From assembly GCA_045602025.1 (NCBI GenBank), contig JAZSAT010000033.1, positions 1-11,716 on the forward strand: DNA of 11,716 bases. Reading direction: 5' to 3'. The number at the start of each line of letters is the position of its first letter. Positions within the stretch are counted from its first letter, which is position 1. The notes beneath the pieces were generated by a model. It made no database searches and was not told where the DNA came from. It saw only the letters and a list, made by a program, of their open reading frames with translations. Below, piece after piece: positions 5,604-11,716 of the stretch. The stretch comes from RGIG5579 sp045602025 (lineage in GTDB: Bacteria > Bacillota > Clostridia > Oscillospirales > SIG627). The position numbers and the translations under genes are program-made.

Positions 5604-6935
5604 CTGAAAACATTTGTTAACGCTTGGAAGCTCCCTGATCTTAGAAAAAAGATGCTTTTCACACTGATGATCATTGTGATCTATCGTATCGGTTGTGTAT
5701 TGCCCGTTCCCTACATTGATCCCAATGCAATTTCGGAATGGTTTTCTTCTGAGACCTCAGGTACGATGCTCCAGTATTTGAATATACTGTCAGGTTCTGC
5801 ATTTTCCCAAGCGACTCTGTTCGCACTTTCGGTATCCCCTTACATTACTTCTTCCATTGTAATTCAGCTTCTTACCATTGCGATCCCCGCGCTGGAAAGA
5901 CTGTCTAAGCAGGGTGAAGAAGGCAAAAAGAAAATTACTCAGATCACTCGTGTTGCAACCGTTGCCATTGCACTGATCACCTCTTACGGTTACTATGTGA
6001 CCCTTCAGAGCAGCGCAGTGGGTGCGATCTCCGATCCCAACTGGTTCAAAGCGATCGTGATCATCTCTTGCCACTGTGCAGGTGCAGCTCTTATTATGTG
6101 GCTGGCTGAAAAGATCAACGAAAACGGACTTGGAAACGGTATTTCCATGATCCTGTTCGCAAACATCATTGCAGCACTTCCCACCATGGTAACAGGCTTT
6201 GTTAACACCTTGGATCTGGGCAGCGGAAATGTTACCTTCAAGAGTGTGATCTCCACCATTCTGGTGTACGCGCTCTTTGTGGTAATTGCAATTTTGATCG
6301 TTGCATTCGTTGTCTTTATGACCGAATCTGAAAGAAAGATTCCCGTTCAGTATGCAAAGAGAGTGGTAGGCCGTAAAATGTACGGCGGTCAGAGCACCCA
6401 CCTTCCCATCAAGTTGAACATGTCCGGCGTTATGCCGATTATCTTCGCATCCAGCATTCTGATGCTTCCTGCGACCATCGCCATGTTCTTCCCCGATCCG
6501 AAGGAAGGCTCTTTCTGGGCAGGCTTCCTTGGCCTCTTCAGTACCACCAACATTTTCTATGTATTGATCGAACTCGTTCTGATCATTGCGTTCTCTTACT
6601 TCTATCTGGCGATTTCCTTTAATCCCGTTGAAGTAGCGAACAACCTGAAGAAGAACGGCGGCTTTATCCCCGGTCTTCGTCCCGGTAAGCCCACCAGCGA
6701 CTTTATTGCAAGCTCCCTGAAGAAGATCACCCTCATCGGTGCATTCTTCCTGGCAGCCATTGCAGTACTTCCTATGATCATCAACATCATCTCCGGCCTT
6801 GTAGGCGGCGTTGATCTCGGTAGCGTTTCCTTCGGTGGAACCTCCATGCTGATCGTAGTCGGTGTTGTTCTGGAGACCGTTCGCGATCTGGAATCTCAGA
6901 TCACAATGCGTCACTATAAAGGATTTCTCGGGTAA
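5601..6935 (+). CDS. secY: Protein translocase channel subunit SecY (GTG start)
   Basis: SecY is the membrane channel of the Sec translocon; with SecE and SecG it passes unfolded proteins driven by SecA or by the translating ribosome. The 444 residues contain about ten hydrophobic segments. Landmarks in order: the N-terminal cytosolic helix LPDLRKKMLF (11-20); the early plug and pore region to about 100; the QGEEGKKKITQITR loop (104-117); the ENGLGNGISMILF segment (174-186); the ERKIPVQYAKR loop (244-254); the NPVEVANNLKKNGGFIPGLRPGKPT loop (341-365), whose R360 corresponds to the arginine essential for SecA function in E. coli; and the C-terminal QITMRHYKGF. All landmarks are intact. The start is GTG, and MLKTFVNAWKLPDL matches the family. 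Confidence 0.98.
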   Translation: MLKTFVNAWKLPDLRKKMLFTLMIIVIYRIGCVLPVPYIDPNAISEWFSSETSGTMLQYLNILSGSAFSQATLFALSVSPYITSSIVIQLLTIAIPALERLSKQGEEGKKKITQITRVATVAIALITSYGYYVTLQSSAVGAISDPNWFKAIVIISCHCAGAALIMWLAEKINENGLGNGISMILFANIIAALPTMVTGFVNTLDLGSGNVTFKSVISTILVYALFVVIAILIVAFVVFMTESERKIPVQYAKRVVGRKMYGGQSTHLPIKLNMSGVMPIIFASSILMLPATIAMFFPDPKEGSFWAGFLGLFSTTNIFYVLIELVLIIAFSYFYLAISFNPVEVANNLKKNGGFIPGLRPGKPTSDFIASSLKKITLIGAFFLAAIAVLPMIINIISGLVGGVDLGSVSFGGTSMLIVVGVVLETVRDLESQITMRHYKGFLG

Positions 6936-6941
6936 ATCAGA

Positions 6942-7568
6942 ATGAAATTGATTTTTCTCGGAGCGCCCGGTGCCGGAAAAGGAACCCAGGCAGCGCGTAT
7001 CAGCGCCGCCTTGGGGATCCCGGCGATTTCAACCGGCGACATCATAAGATCGGCCATCAAGAACGAAACTCCCTTAGGGCTTGAATTTAAGCGTTATACC
7101 GAAAAGGGCAGTCTTGTTCCCGACGACCTTGTCAACTCCCTTGTTAAGGATCGTCTGGAGAAACCCGACTGTAAAGACGGATTTATTTTAGATGGCTTTC
7201 CCCGCACAATCGAACAGGCAAAATTCCTCGATGAAAGCGGCGTTGCGATTTCTGCAGTCGTTGACATCGAAGTGGGCGATGATGTGATCGTACGGCGAAT
7301 GGGTGGCAGAAGATTCTGTCCCAAATGCCAGAAGACCTATCATGTGCTCTATACCCCACCCGCGGTAGAAGGTATATGTGATACTTGCAAAGTGGAGCTT
7401 TCCATTCGCGAGGATGATAAGCCTGAAACAGTTCTTCACAGACTTTCTGTTTACCACGACCAGACCGAGCCTCTCATTCAGTATTATAAGGAGAAGATCG
7501 TGACGGTTGACGGTACACATACACCTGAGGAGATCGAGAAAGAGATCCTTGAGGCACTGAAAGCATGA
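6942..7568 (+). CDS. adk: Adenylate kinase, zinc-binding LID form
   Basis: The enzyme converts ATP + AMP to 2 ADP in the cytoplasm and balances adenylate pools. The 208 residues show the P-loop GAPGAGKGT (7-15), the AMP-binding STGDIIR (30-36), the DGFPRT motif (84-89) and the long LID. The LID carries a four-cysteine site (C126, C129, C146, C149), the zinc form common in Firmicutes, although the Gly that often follows each C-x2-C is Q130 or K150 here. No Shine-Dalgarno lies at a normal distance: AAAGGAT at 6918-6924 is about 17 nt from the ATG. With a 6-nt gap after secY, translation probably depends on coupling. It overlaps map by 4 bp. Codon use is less biased than in the ribosomal genes, fitting lower expression. 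Confidence 0.98.
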   Translation: MKLIFLGAPGAGKGTQAARISAALGIPAISTGDIIRSAIKNETPLGLEFKRYTEKGSLVPDDLVNSLVKDRLEKPDCKDGFILDGFPRTIEQAKFLDESGVAISAVVDIEVGDDVIVRRMGGRRFCPKCQKTYHVLYTPPAVEGICDTCKVELSIREDDKPETVLHRLSVYHDQTEPLIQYYKEKIVTVDGTHTPEEIEKEILEALKA

Positions 7569-8311
7569 TCAAACTGAAGAATACCGCGCAGCTTGCAAAA
7601 ATGCAGGAGAGTTGCAAGCTTACCGTTGCCGCCCTTTACGAGGGCGCAAGCATCATCGCACCGGGGGTAACCTTGGGCGAAATCGACCTGAAAATTCGCA
7701 AATACATTGAAAAGCACGGCGGCACACCTTCTTTTCTCGGTTATGCGGGTTTTCCCAAAAGCTCCTGTATCAGCGCAAATGATGTGGTGATCCACGGAAT
7801 TCCGGGGCACCAGGTGCTGAAAGAAGGGGATATCGTATCCATCGATGTGGGTGCCTATTTGAATGGCTTTCACGGCGACTGTGCGAGAACCTTCCCCTGT
7901 GGTAAAATTTCCCCCGAAGCCGAAAGGCTGATCCGGGTCACCGAGGAAAGCTTTTATGCTGGGTTTTCCAAGGCTCTGCCGGGTAACCGAGTGGGCGATA
8001 TATCTGCGGCTGTTCAGACGACTGCGGAAGGCCAAGGCTTTTCCGTTGTTCGAGAGTATATCGGTCACGGAGTCGGAGAAAATTTACACGAAGCACCGGA
8101 TGTACCCAATTTCGGGGTAGCGGGAAAAGGACCCCGCCTTTACGCAGGTATGACCCTGGCCATTGAGCCTATGATCAATGCCGGCAAAAAAGAGGTGTAC
8201 CAATTGCCCGACGGATGGACCGTTAAGACAATGGACGGATCCCTTTCCGCACATTATGAAAATACCGTTGCCGTAACAAGTGACGGAGCAAAAATTTTAA
8301 CCGAATTGTAA
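7565..8311 (+). CDS. map: Methionine aminopeptidase, type I
   Basis: The enzyme removes the initiator methionine from nascent proteins whose second residue is small. The 248-residue length is that of a type Ia enzyme without an N-terminal zinc-finger extension. The five metal ligands are all visible: D94 (SIDVG), D105 (HGDCARTF), H168 (IGHGVG), E201 (AIEPM) and E232 (HYENT). The substrate-contacting histidines H77 (VIHGIP) and H175 (NLHEAP) are also present, so it should be active. The ATG at 7565 overlaps the adk stop as ATGA; a weak GAGG about 10 nt upstream is the only possible ribosome binding site. The adk-map pair after secY is common in Firmicutes and many other bacteria. Confidence 0.98.
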   Translation: MIKLKNTAQLAKMQESCKLTVAALYEGASIIAPGVTLGEIDLKIRKYIEKHGGTPSFLGYAGFPKSSCISANDVVIHGIPGHQVLKEGDIVSIDVGAYLNGFHGDCARTFPCGKISPEAERLIRVTEESFYAGFSKALPGNRVGDISAAVQTTAEGQGFSVVREYIGHGVGENLHEAPDVPNFGVAGKGPRLYAGMTLAIEPMINAGKKEVYQLPDGWTVKTMDGSLSAHYENTVAVTSDGAKILTEL

Positions 8312-8340
8312 TTTGGAAAAATCCAAAGGAGAGTACTATT
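8312..8340 (+). promoter_or_regulatory. Short hairpin and ribosome binding site before the infA TTG start
   Basis: TTTGGA (8312-8317), loop AAAA, TCCAAA (8322-8327) is a perfect 6-bp stem starting directly after the map stop. Its 3' arm contains the first AAA of the AAAGGAG binding site (8325-8331), which is 9 nt before TTG 8341. The stem has only two G-C pairs and is weak, so any control of infA is speculative. The ribosome binding site itself is convincing and supports the TTG start. Confidence 0.5.
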
Positions 8341-8556
8341 TTGGCAAAAGACGATGTAATGGAATTCCAAGGCACTGTAATCGAAACACTGCCTAACGCC
8401 ACGAGCAAAGTAAAGCTTCCCAATGATATGGTGATTCTGGCTTACATTTCGGGTAAGATGCAACAACACTATATCAGAATCATCCCGGGTGATAAGGTGC
8501 TGGTTGAAGTCAGCATTTATGACCCCACCCGCGGAAGAATCATTCGGCGTCTGTAA
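8341..8556 (+). CDS. infA: Translation initiation factor IF-1 (TTG start)
   Basis: IF-1 occupies the 30S A site during initiation and supports IF-2 and IF-3. The 71-residue product is a single OB-fold S1-like domain with the canonical start MAKDDVMEFQGTV, the ISGKM-x3-YIRI-x2-GDKV core (residues 36-53) and the YDPTRGRI end (60-67). The start is TTG, supported by AAAGGAG 9 nt upstream and by the family N terminus; the first internal ATG (8359, codon 7) would remove the first strand. Several positions differ from the usual sequence: TSKV (21-24) replaces MFRV, Y35 replaces the His before ISGK, and QQ (41-42) replaces a basic pair. Clostridia sometimes carry a second infA copy, so this may not be the only IF-1. 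Confidence 0.95.
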   Translation: MAKDDVMEFQGTVIETLPNATSKVKLPNDMVILAYISGKMQQHYIRIIPGDKVLVEVSIYDPTRGRIIRRL

Positions 8557-8585
8557 TTTTTTAATACCAATATGGAGGAAATCAA

Positions 8586-8699
8586 ATGAAAGTTAAGCCT
8601 TCCGTAAAGAAAATATGCGAAAAGTGCAAGGTCATCAAGAGAAAAGGTAAAGTTATGGTGATCTGCGAAAACCCCAAGCATAAACAAAAGCAAGGTTAA
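8586..8699 (+). CDS. rpmJ: 50S ribosomal protein L36, zinc-binding form (37 aa)
   Basis: L36 is the smallest ribosomal protein; it stabilises 23S rRNA in the 50S. Translation from ATG 8586 to TAA 8697-8699 gives 37 residues with the start MKVKPSVKKICEKCK. The zinc ligands C11, C14, C27 and H32 fit the C-x2-C-x12-C-x4-H pattern of the C+ form. The end reads KHKQKQG, as expected. TGGAGGA at about 8572-8578 is the ribosome binding site. Its position between infA and rpsM is the normal Firmicute order. Confidence 0.97.
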   Translation: MKVKPSVKKICEKCKVIKRKGKVMVICENPKHKQKQG

Positions 8700-8721
8700 T
8701 TTAAGAGGAGGAAAAAACAGT

Positions 8722-9090
8722 ATGGCACGTTTAGCAGGTGTTGACCTTCCCAGAGAGAAGCGCGTTGAGATCGGCCTGACCTATATTTTCGGTATCGGCC
8801 TGACCTCTTCCAAGAAGATCCTCGAAAAGACCGGCATCAATCCTGATACCAGAGTTAAGGATCTTACCGATGAAGATGTAGCGAAGCTTCGTGAAATTAT
8901 TGAAAATGAATACACCGTAGAGGGTGACCTCCGCAGAAACATTGCATACGATATCAAGAGAATGAAGGATATCGGCTGCTACCGAGAAATTCGTCACCGC
9001 AAGGGTCTTCCCGGCAGAGGTCAGAGAACCAAGACCAATGCAAGAACCAGAAAAGGTCCTGCAAAGACCATTGCAAACAAGAAGAAATAA
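8722..9090 (+). CDS. rpsM: 30S ribosomal protein S13
   Basis: S13 is in the 30S head, forms bridges to L5 and the 50S, and its C-terminal tail contacts P-site tRNA. The 122 residues start MARLAGVDLPREKRVEIGLTY. The helix-hairpin-helix-like region follows (IFGIG), and the C-terminal signature is RHRKGLPGRGQRTKTNART, then GPAKTIANKKK. AGAGGAGG at about 8704-8711 is the ribosome binding site. It follows rpmJ by 22 bp. In E. coli the S4-binding pseudoknot overlaps this start; so short a leader leaves little room for one outside rpmJ. Confidence 0.98.
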   Translation: MARLAGVDLPREKRVEIGLTYIFGIGLTSSKKILEKTGINPDTRVKDLTDEDVAKLREIIENEYTVEGDLRRNIAYDIKRMKDIGCYREIRHRKGLPGRGQRTKTNARTRKGPAKTIANKKK

Positions 9091-9106
9091 AGGAGAGTAG
9101 AAAACC

Positions 9107-9508
9107 ATGGCTGCAGTTACCAAAGGAAAAAGAACGACCAAGAAGCGCCGCGAGAAGAAGAATATCGAAAAAGGCGCAGCTCATATCCGTTCTACTTATA
9201 ACAACACCATTATCACTCTCACCGATGTGAATGGTAATGCCATTTCTTGGGCATCTGCCGGCGAACTTGGCTTCAAGGGTTCCAAGAAGTCCACTCCCTT
9301 CGCTGCACAGATGGCAGCAGAAACTGCTGCAAAGCTCGCTGTTGATCAGGGTCTGAAGACCGTTGAGGTATTCGTAAAAGGCCCCGGACAGGGAAGAGAA
9401 TCCGCCATCCGCGCTCTCCAGACCGCAGGTCTTGAGATCACGCTGATCAAAGATGTAACTCCCATCCCCCACAATGGCTGCCGTCCTCCCAAGAGAAGAC
9501 GCGTATAA
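9107..9508 (+). CDS. rpsK: 30S ribosomal protein S11
   Basis: S11 is on the platform of the 30S near the Shine-Dalgarno helix and the E site. The 133 residues are slightly longer than the usual 128-130, the difference lying in the Lys/Arg-rich start (TKGKRTTKKRREKKNIEKG). The signature blocks are IRSTYNNTIITLTDVNGNAISW (about 28-49), GFKGSKKSTPFAAQMAAE, VFVKGPGQGRESAIRAL and the C-terminal PIPHNGCRPPKRRRV. AAGGAGAG at about 9089-9096 overlaps the rpsM stop region. Confidence 0.98.
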   Translation: MAAVTKGKRTTKKRREKKNIEKGAAHIRSTYNNTIITLTDVNGNAISWASAGELGFKGSKKSTPFAAQMAAETAAKLAVDQGLKTVEVFVKGPGQGRESAIRALQTAGLEITLIKDVTPIPHNGCRPPKRRRV

Positions 9509-9529
9509 TCCAGAAAGGAGAGAGAAAGA

Positions 9530-10159
9530 ATGGCAAAGTATACAGGCCCTGCGTGCAGACAGTGCCGCAGAGAAGGCGTTAAAATGTTTTTGAAGGGCGA
9601 AAGATGCTTCTCCGATAAGTGCCCCATCACCCGTCGTGGCACCGTACCCGGACAGCACGGCACCGCTCGTGCCAGAATGATGAAGAACTACGGTATTCAG
9701 CTTCGCGAAAAGCAGAAGACCCGTCGTTACTACGGCATTCTGGAAACTCAGTTCAGAAATTACTACAAGAAGGCAGACGCACAGGAAGGTATGTCCGGTG
9801 TTAACCTGCTTATCATGATCGAGAGAAGATTTGACAATGTTGTTTACAGAATGGGTCTTGCAGAGAGCCGCAGAGACGCTCGTCAGCTCGTTCGTCACGG
9901 CCACTTTACTGTAAACGGCAAGAAAGCGAACATTCCTTCCATGCTCTTGAAGGTTGGCGATGAAATCGCGATCAAGGATTCCAAGAAGGACCGTCCTAAG
10001 ATCAAGACCATCATTGAAAAGAGCGAAGGTAAGATCATCCCGAAGTGGATCGAAGTTGATAAGGAGAATGGAAAGGGCAAGATCATTGCAATGCCTCAGA
10101 GAGAGGACATTGACTTTGAAATTGATGAACAGCTCATTGTCGAACTTTACTCCAAATAA
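9530..10159 (+). CDS. rpsD: 30S ribosomal protein S4, zinc-binding form
   Basis: S4 nucleates assembly of the 30S body by binding the 5' domain of 16S rRNA and forms part of the mRNA entry helicase. The 209 residues contain an N-terminal zinc site C9, C12, C26, C31 (C-x2-C-x13-C-x4-C), the same spacing as Thermus S4. The helical domain follows, then the S4 RNA-binding domain (RLDNVV-like RFDNVVYRMGLAESRRDARQL, about 101-121; HGHFTVNGKKANIPS, about 125-139). GAAAGGAGAG precedes the start. Placement between rpsK and rpoA is the Clostridia and E. coli arrangement; in Bacillus subtilis rpsD is a separate gene. Confidence 0.98.
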   Translation: MAKYTGPACRQCRREGVKMFLKGERCFSDKCPITRRGTVPGQHGTARARMMKNYGIQLREKQKTRRYYGILETQFRNYYKKADAQEGMSGVNLLIMIERRFDNVVYRMGLAESRRDARQLVRHGHFTVNGKKANIPSMLLKVGDEIAIKDSKKDRPKIKTIIEKSEGKIIPKWIEVDKENGKGKIIAMPQREDIDFEIDEQLIVELYSK

Positions 10160-10185
10160 TCCCTAAATTTTAAGGAGGTTATTTC

Positions 10186-11136
10186 ATGATAGAAATTGAA
10201 AGACCGGGTATCAACACCATCGAGATGAATGAGAGCGGTTCCATCGGTATCTTTGAAGTAGAACCCTTGGAAAGAGGCTTCGGTATTACCCTCGGTAATG
10301 CCCTTCGCCGTATTATGATCTCTTCTCTTCCCGGTGTTGCCGTAACCAGCGTGAAGATCGACGGTGTACTCCACGAGATCTCTACTATCGCCGGTGTAAA
10401 GGAAGACGTACCCGAAATTATTTTAAATATTAAGAGTGTCCGCGCAAAGCTTTTCACAAGTCTCCCCAAGGTATGCGTGATCGATGTTGAGGGTGACAAG
10501 GTGGTAACCGCCGGTGACATCAAGGCTGATGCTGATATTGAGATCCTCAATCCCGATCTTTACATCTGCACGGTAGCACAGGGCGCAAAGCTTTACATGG
10601 AGCTTACATTCGAAACCGGCAGAGGCTATGTCTCCGCTGAGCGTAACAAGGCGCAGGGAACTCCCGCCATCGGCACTATTTTTACCGACTCGATCTTCTC
10701 TCCCGCAAAGAAGGTTAACTTCCGCGTAGAGAATGCAAGAGTCGGCGACCGTATGGAATTTGACAAGTTGATTCTGGAAGTGGAGACCGACGGAACCATT
10801 ACCGCAAAAGAATCTATCTCCCTTGCCGCTAAGATCATGGTTGAGCACCTCAATCTCTTCATTGACCTTTCCGACGAAGCAAAGAATCTTGATGTTATGA
10901 AAGACAGAGAAGATGTTGCCAAGGAAAAAGTCCTTGAAATGACCATTGAGGAGCTGGATATGTCTGTTCGCGCATTCAACTGCTTGAAGCGCGCAGGTAT
11001 CAATACCGTTGAAGATCTGATCAATCGTAGCGAGGAGGAGATGATCAAAGTCCGTAACCTCGGTAAGAAATCTCTGGAAGAAGTCATTCAGAAGCTTCAG
11101 TCCTTGGGCTTTGAGCTCAAGAAGGAAGAAGACTGA
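10186..11136 (+). CDS. rpoA: DNA-directed RNA polymerase alpha subunit
   Basis: Alpha dimerises to start RNA polymerase assembly, and its C-terminal domain binds UP elements and activators. The 316 residues are typical. The N-terminal dimerisation domain carries EPLERGFGITLGNALRRIM (26-44), then the inserted domain 2 and the RVGDRMEFDKLILEVETDG strand region (185-203). After a charged linker (about 230-250) comes the C-terminal domain: R262, N265 and C266 in VRAFNCLK, and G293, K294 and S296 in NLGKKS, align with the residues that contact DNA in E. coli. AAGGAGG at about 10171-10177 is the ribosome binding site. It is 26 bp after rpsD and 33 bp before rplQ. Confidence 0.99.
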   Translation: MIEIERPGINTIEMNESGSIGIFEVEPLERGFGITLGNALRRIMISSLPGVAVTSVKIDGVLHEISTIAGVKEDVPEIILNIKSVRAKLFTSLPKVCVIDVEGDKVVTAGDIKADADIEILNPDLYICTVAQGAKLYMELTFETGRGYVSAERNKAQGTPAIGTIFTDSIFSPAKKVNFRVENARVGDRMEFDKLILEVETDGTITAKESISLAAKIMVEHLNLFIDLSDEAKNLDVMKDREDVAKEKVLEMTIEELDMSVRAFNCLKRAGINTVEDLINRSEEEMIKVRNLGKKSLEEVIQKLQSLGFELKKEED

Positions 11137-11169
11137 TTTTTTCCCAATACTATCAGGAGGAAACACAAA

Positions 11170-11673
11170 ATGCGTAAACTTGGCAGAAAGACTGACCACA
11201 GACTTTCTATGCTCCGCGGCCAGGTGACCTTCCTGCTTGAAAAAGGCAGATTGGAGACCACTGCGACCCGCGCAAAGGAAGTTCAGAGTCTTGCTGAAAA
11301 AATGATTACCCTCGGAAAGAAGAATACCCTTGCCTCCAGAAGACAGGCTCTTTCCTTCATTACCAAAGAGGACGTTGTTAAGAAGTTGTTTGATGAGATC
11401 GCTCCTTCCTTCGAAGGAAGATGCGGCGGTTACACCAGAGTGATTCTTACCGGTCCCCGCCGCGGTGATGCTGCTGAAATGGCAATCATCGAGCTGGTAG
11501 CTGAAGAGAAGAAGGAAGAAAAGAAGCCCGCTAAGAAGGCTGCCGCTAAGAAGGCTGCTCCCAAGGCAGAAAAGGAACAGGCTCCCGCTGAGGAAGCTGC
11601 TCCCGCCGAGGAAGCAAAGGAGGAGGCTCCCGCAGAGGAGGCTGCTCCCGCTGAGGAAGCAAAGGCTGAGTAA
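11170..11673 (+). CDS. rplQ: 50S ribosomal protein L17 with long Lys/Glu/Ala/Pro tail
   Basis: L17 lies near the tunnel exit of the 50S and helps 23S rRNA folding. The first about 112 residues are a complete L17: MRKLGRKTDHRLSMLRGQV (1-19), the long helix with TTATRAKEVQ, FEGRCGGYTRV (81-91), GPRRGDAAEMAIIELV (95-110). Bacterial L17 usually ends near residue 112-130; here a low-complexity tail runs to 167. Its first part is basic (KKPAKKAAAKKAAPK), its last part acidic and built from a 15-residue unit repeated twice (138-152 and 153-167). Codon use in the tail resembles the core, and the frame is intact. CAGGAGG at about 11154-11160 is the ribosome binding site. It is the last gene before the terminator. 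Confidence 0.97.
   Translation: MRKLGRKTDHRLSMLRGQVTFLLEKGRLETTATRAKEVQSLAEKMITLGKKNTLASRRQALSFITKEDVVKKLFDEIAPSFEGRCGGYTRVILTGPRRGDAAEMAIIELVAEEKKEEKKPAKKAAAKKAAPKAEKEQAPAEEAAPAEEAKEEAPAEEAAPAEEAKAE
11581..11670 (+). repeat. 45-bp tandem duplication encoding the L17 tail repeat
   Basis: Bases 11581-11625 and 11626-11670 align without gaps at 40 of 45 positions. Both encode APAEEAAPAEEAK followed by EE in the first copy and AE in the second. Three of the five differences are synonymous; the other two fall in one codon, changing E to A. Within each copy an APAEE unit also occurs twice. This looks like a repeat made by slippage or short duplication and then diverged. Confidence 0.9.
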
Positions 11674-11688
11674 TTATTCCTACAAGGC

Positions 11689-11716
11689 AAAAGAGACCGA
11701 GAAATCGGTCTCTTTT
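11689..11716 (+). terminator. Rho-independent terminator of the ribosomal-protein operon
   Basis: AAAAGAGACCGA (11689-11700) pairs with TCGGTCTCTTTT (11705-11716) as a perfect 12-bp stem closed by a GAAA tetraloop. The 3' arm ends in a T-run that reaches the window edge, so its full length is unseen. It starts 15 bp after the rplQ stop, as expected for the end of the alpha operon. Because the 5' arm begins with four As, the reverse strand also has a hairpin followed by Ts, so it could also stop convergent transcription. Confidence 0.93.

Noticed and set aside
5790..6914. A 374-codon open frame on the minus strand opposite secY
   Set aside because: It lies wholly antisense to a complete, conserved secY, has no recognisable domain and is rich in Cys, His and Asn as expected of a mirrored membrane-protein gene. 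It is a codon-bias shadow.
8536..8565. T-run after infA as a possible internal terminator
   Set aside because: Six Ts follow the stop, but I found no stable stem before them: the GAAT/ATTC inverted repeat there leaves only a one-base loop.
8700..8760. S4-binding pseudoknot of the alpha operon as in E. coli
   Set aside because: The leader before rpsM is only 22 bp and no long paired elements are visible around the start, so I cannot support it.
8770..8806. 13-bp direct repeat ATCGGCCTGACCT within rpsM
   Set aside because: Both copies encode the IGLT motifs of the conserved S13 segment EIGLTYIFGIGLT, so protein constraint plus codon preference explains it.
8954..9904. A 316-codon open frame on the minus strand across rpsM, rpsK and rpsD
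   Set aside because: It crosses three well-supported genes and their ribosome binding sites; its product is a low-information serine- and leucine-rich shadow.
10423..11199. A 258-codon open frame on the minus strand opposite rpoA
   Set aside because: Antisense to a complete rpoA, with no domain and no plausible promoter.
1..11716. A hidden novel system, mobile element or CRISPR array
   Set aside because: All 11.7 kb is accounted for by contiguous, collinear core genes. There are no integrase or transposase genes, no spaced repeats, and no cargo gene inserted in the operon.

Overview
This window is a conserved chromosomal core locus: the downstream end of the S10 ribosomal-protein operon, all of the spc operon and all of the alpha operon. 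Every gene is on the + strand. There is no mobile element, CRISPR array, RNA gene, defence cassette or other accessory module. The gene order, near-universal AGGAGG-type ribosome binding sites, GTG/TTG starts, zinc-binding (C+) forms of S14, S4, L36 and adenylate kinase, and the presence of rpsD between rpsK and rpoA all point to a Clostridia-class Firmicute. I would guess an uncultured Oscillospiraceae/Ruminococcaceae-like gut organism. The class is fairly safe; the family is inference.

Layout. Bases 1-1838 hold the S10-operon tail: rpsC (5' end cut off), rplP, rpmC, rpsQ, then rplN. Bases 1878-6935 hold the spc block: rplX, rplE, rpsN, rpsH, rplF, rplR, rpsE, rpmD, rplO, secY. Bases 6942-8556 carry adk, map and infA. 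Bases 8586-11673 carry the alpha block: rpmJ, rpsM, rpsK, rpsD, rpoA, rplQ. A strong intrinsic terminator ends the window at 11689-11716. Genes are 1-39 bp apart or overlap by 1-4 bp. The one longer spacer, 71 bp between rpsN and rpsH, holds three tandem hairpins. No stretch of 300 bases lacks a gene, and I saw no convincing internal promoter, so the whole window could be one transcription unit started upstream.

The genes work together as the core of gene expression. Most encode subunits of the 30S and 50S ribosome. SecY is the membrane channel used by ribosomes making exported proteins. Map trims the initiator methionine, IF-1 acts in initiation, Adk balances adenylate pools, and the alpha subunit nucleates RNA polymerase. 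Two genes shorter than 60 codons (rpmD and rpmJ) are included.

I found no previously undescribed system. The points worth a second look are modest: the structured rpsN-rpsH spacer with a duplicated start region, an L17 with a lysine-then-glutamate-rich repeat tail, an L24 with an N-terminal extension and an enlarged KOW loop, an IF-1 with unusual substitutions and a TTG start, and an adk without its own Shine-Dalgarno sequence.
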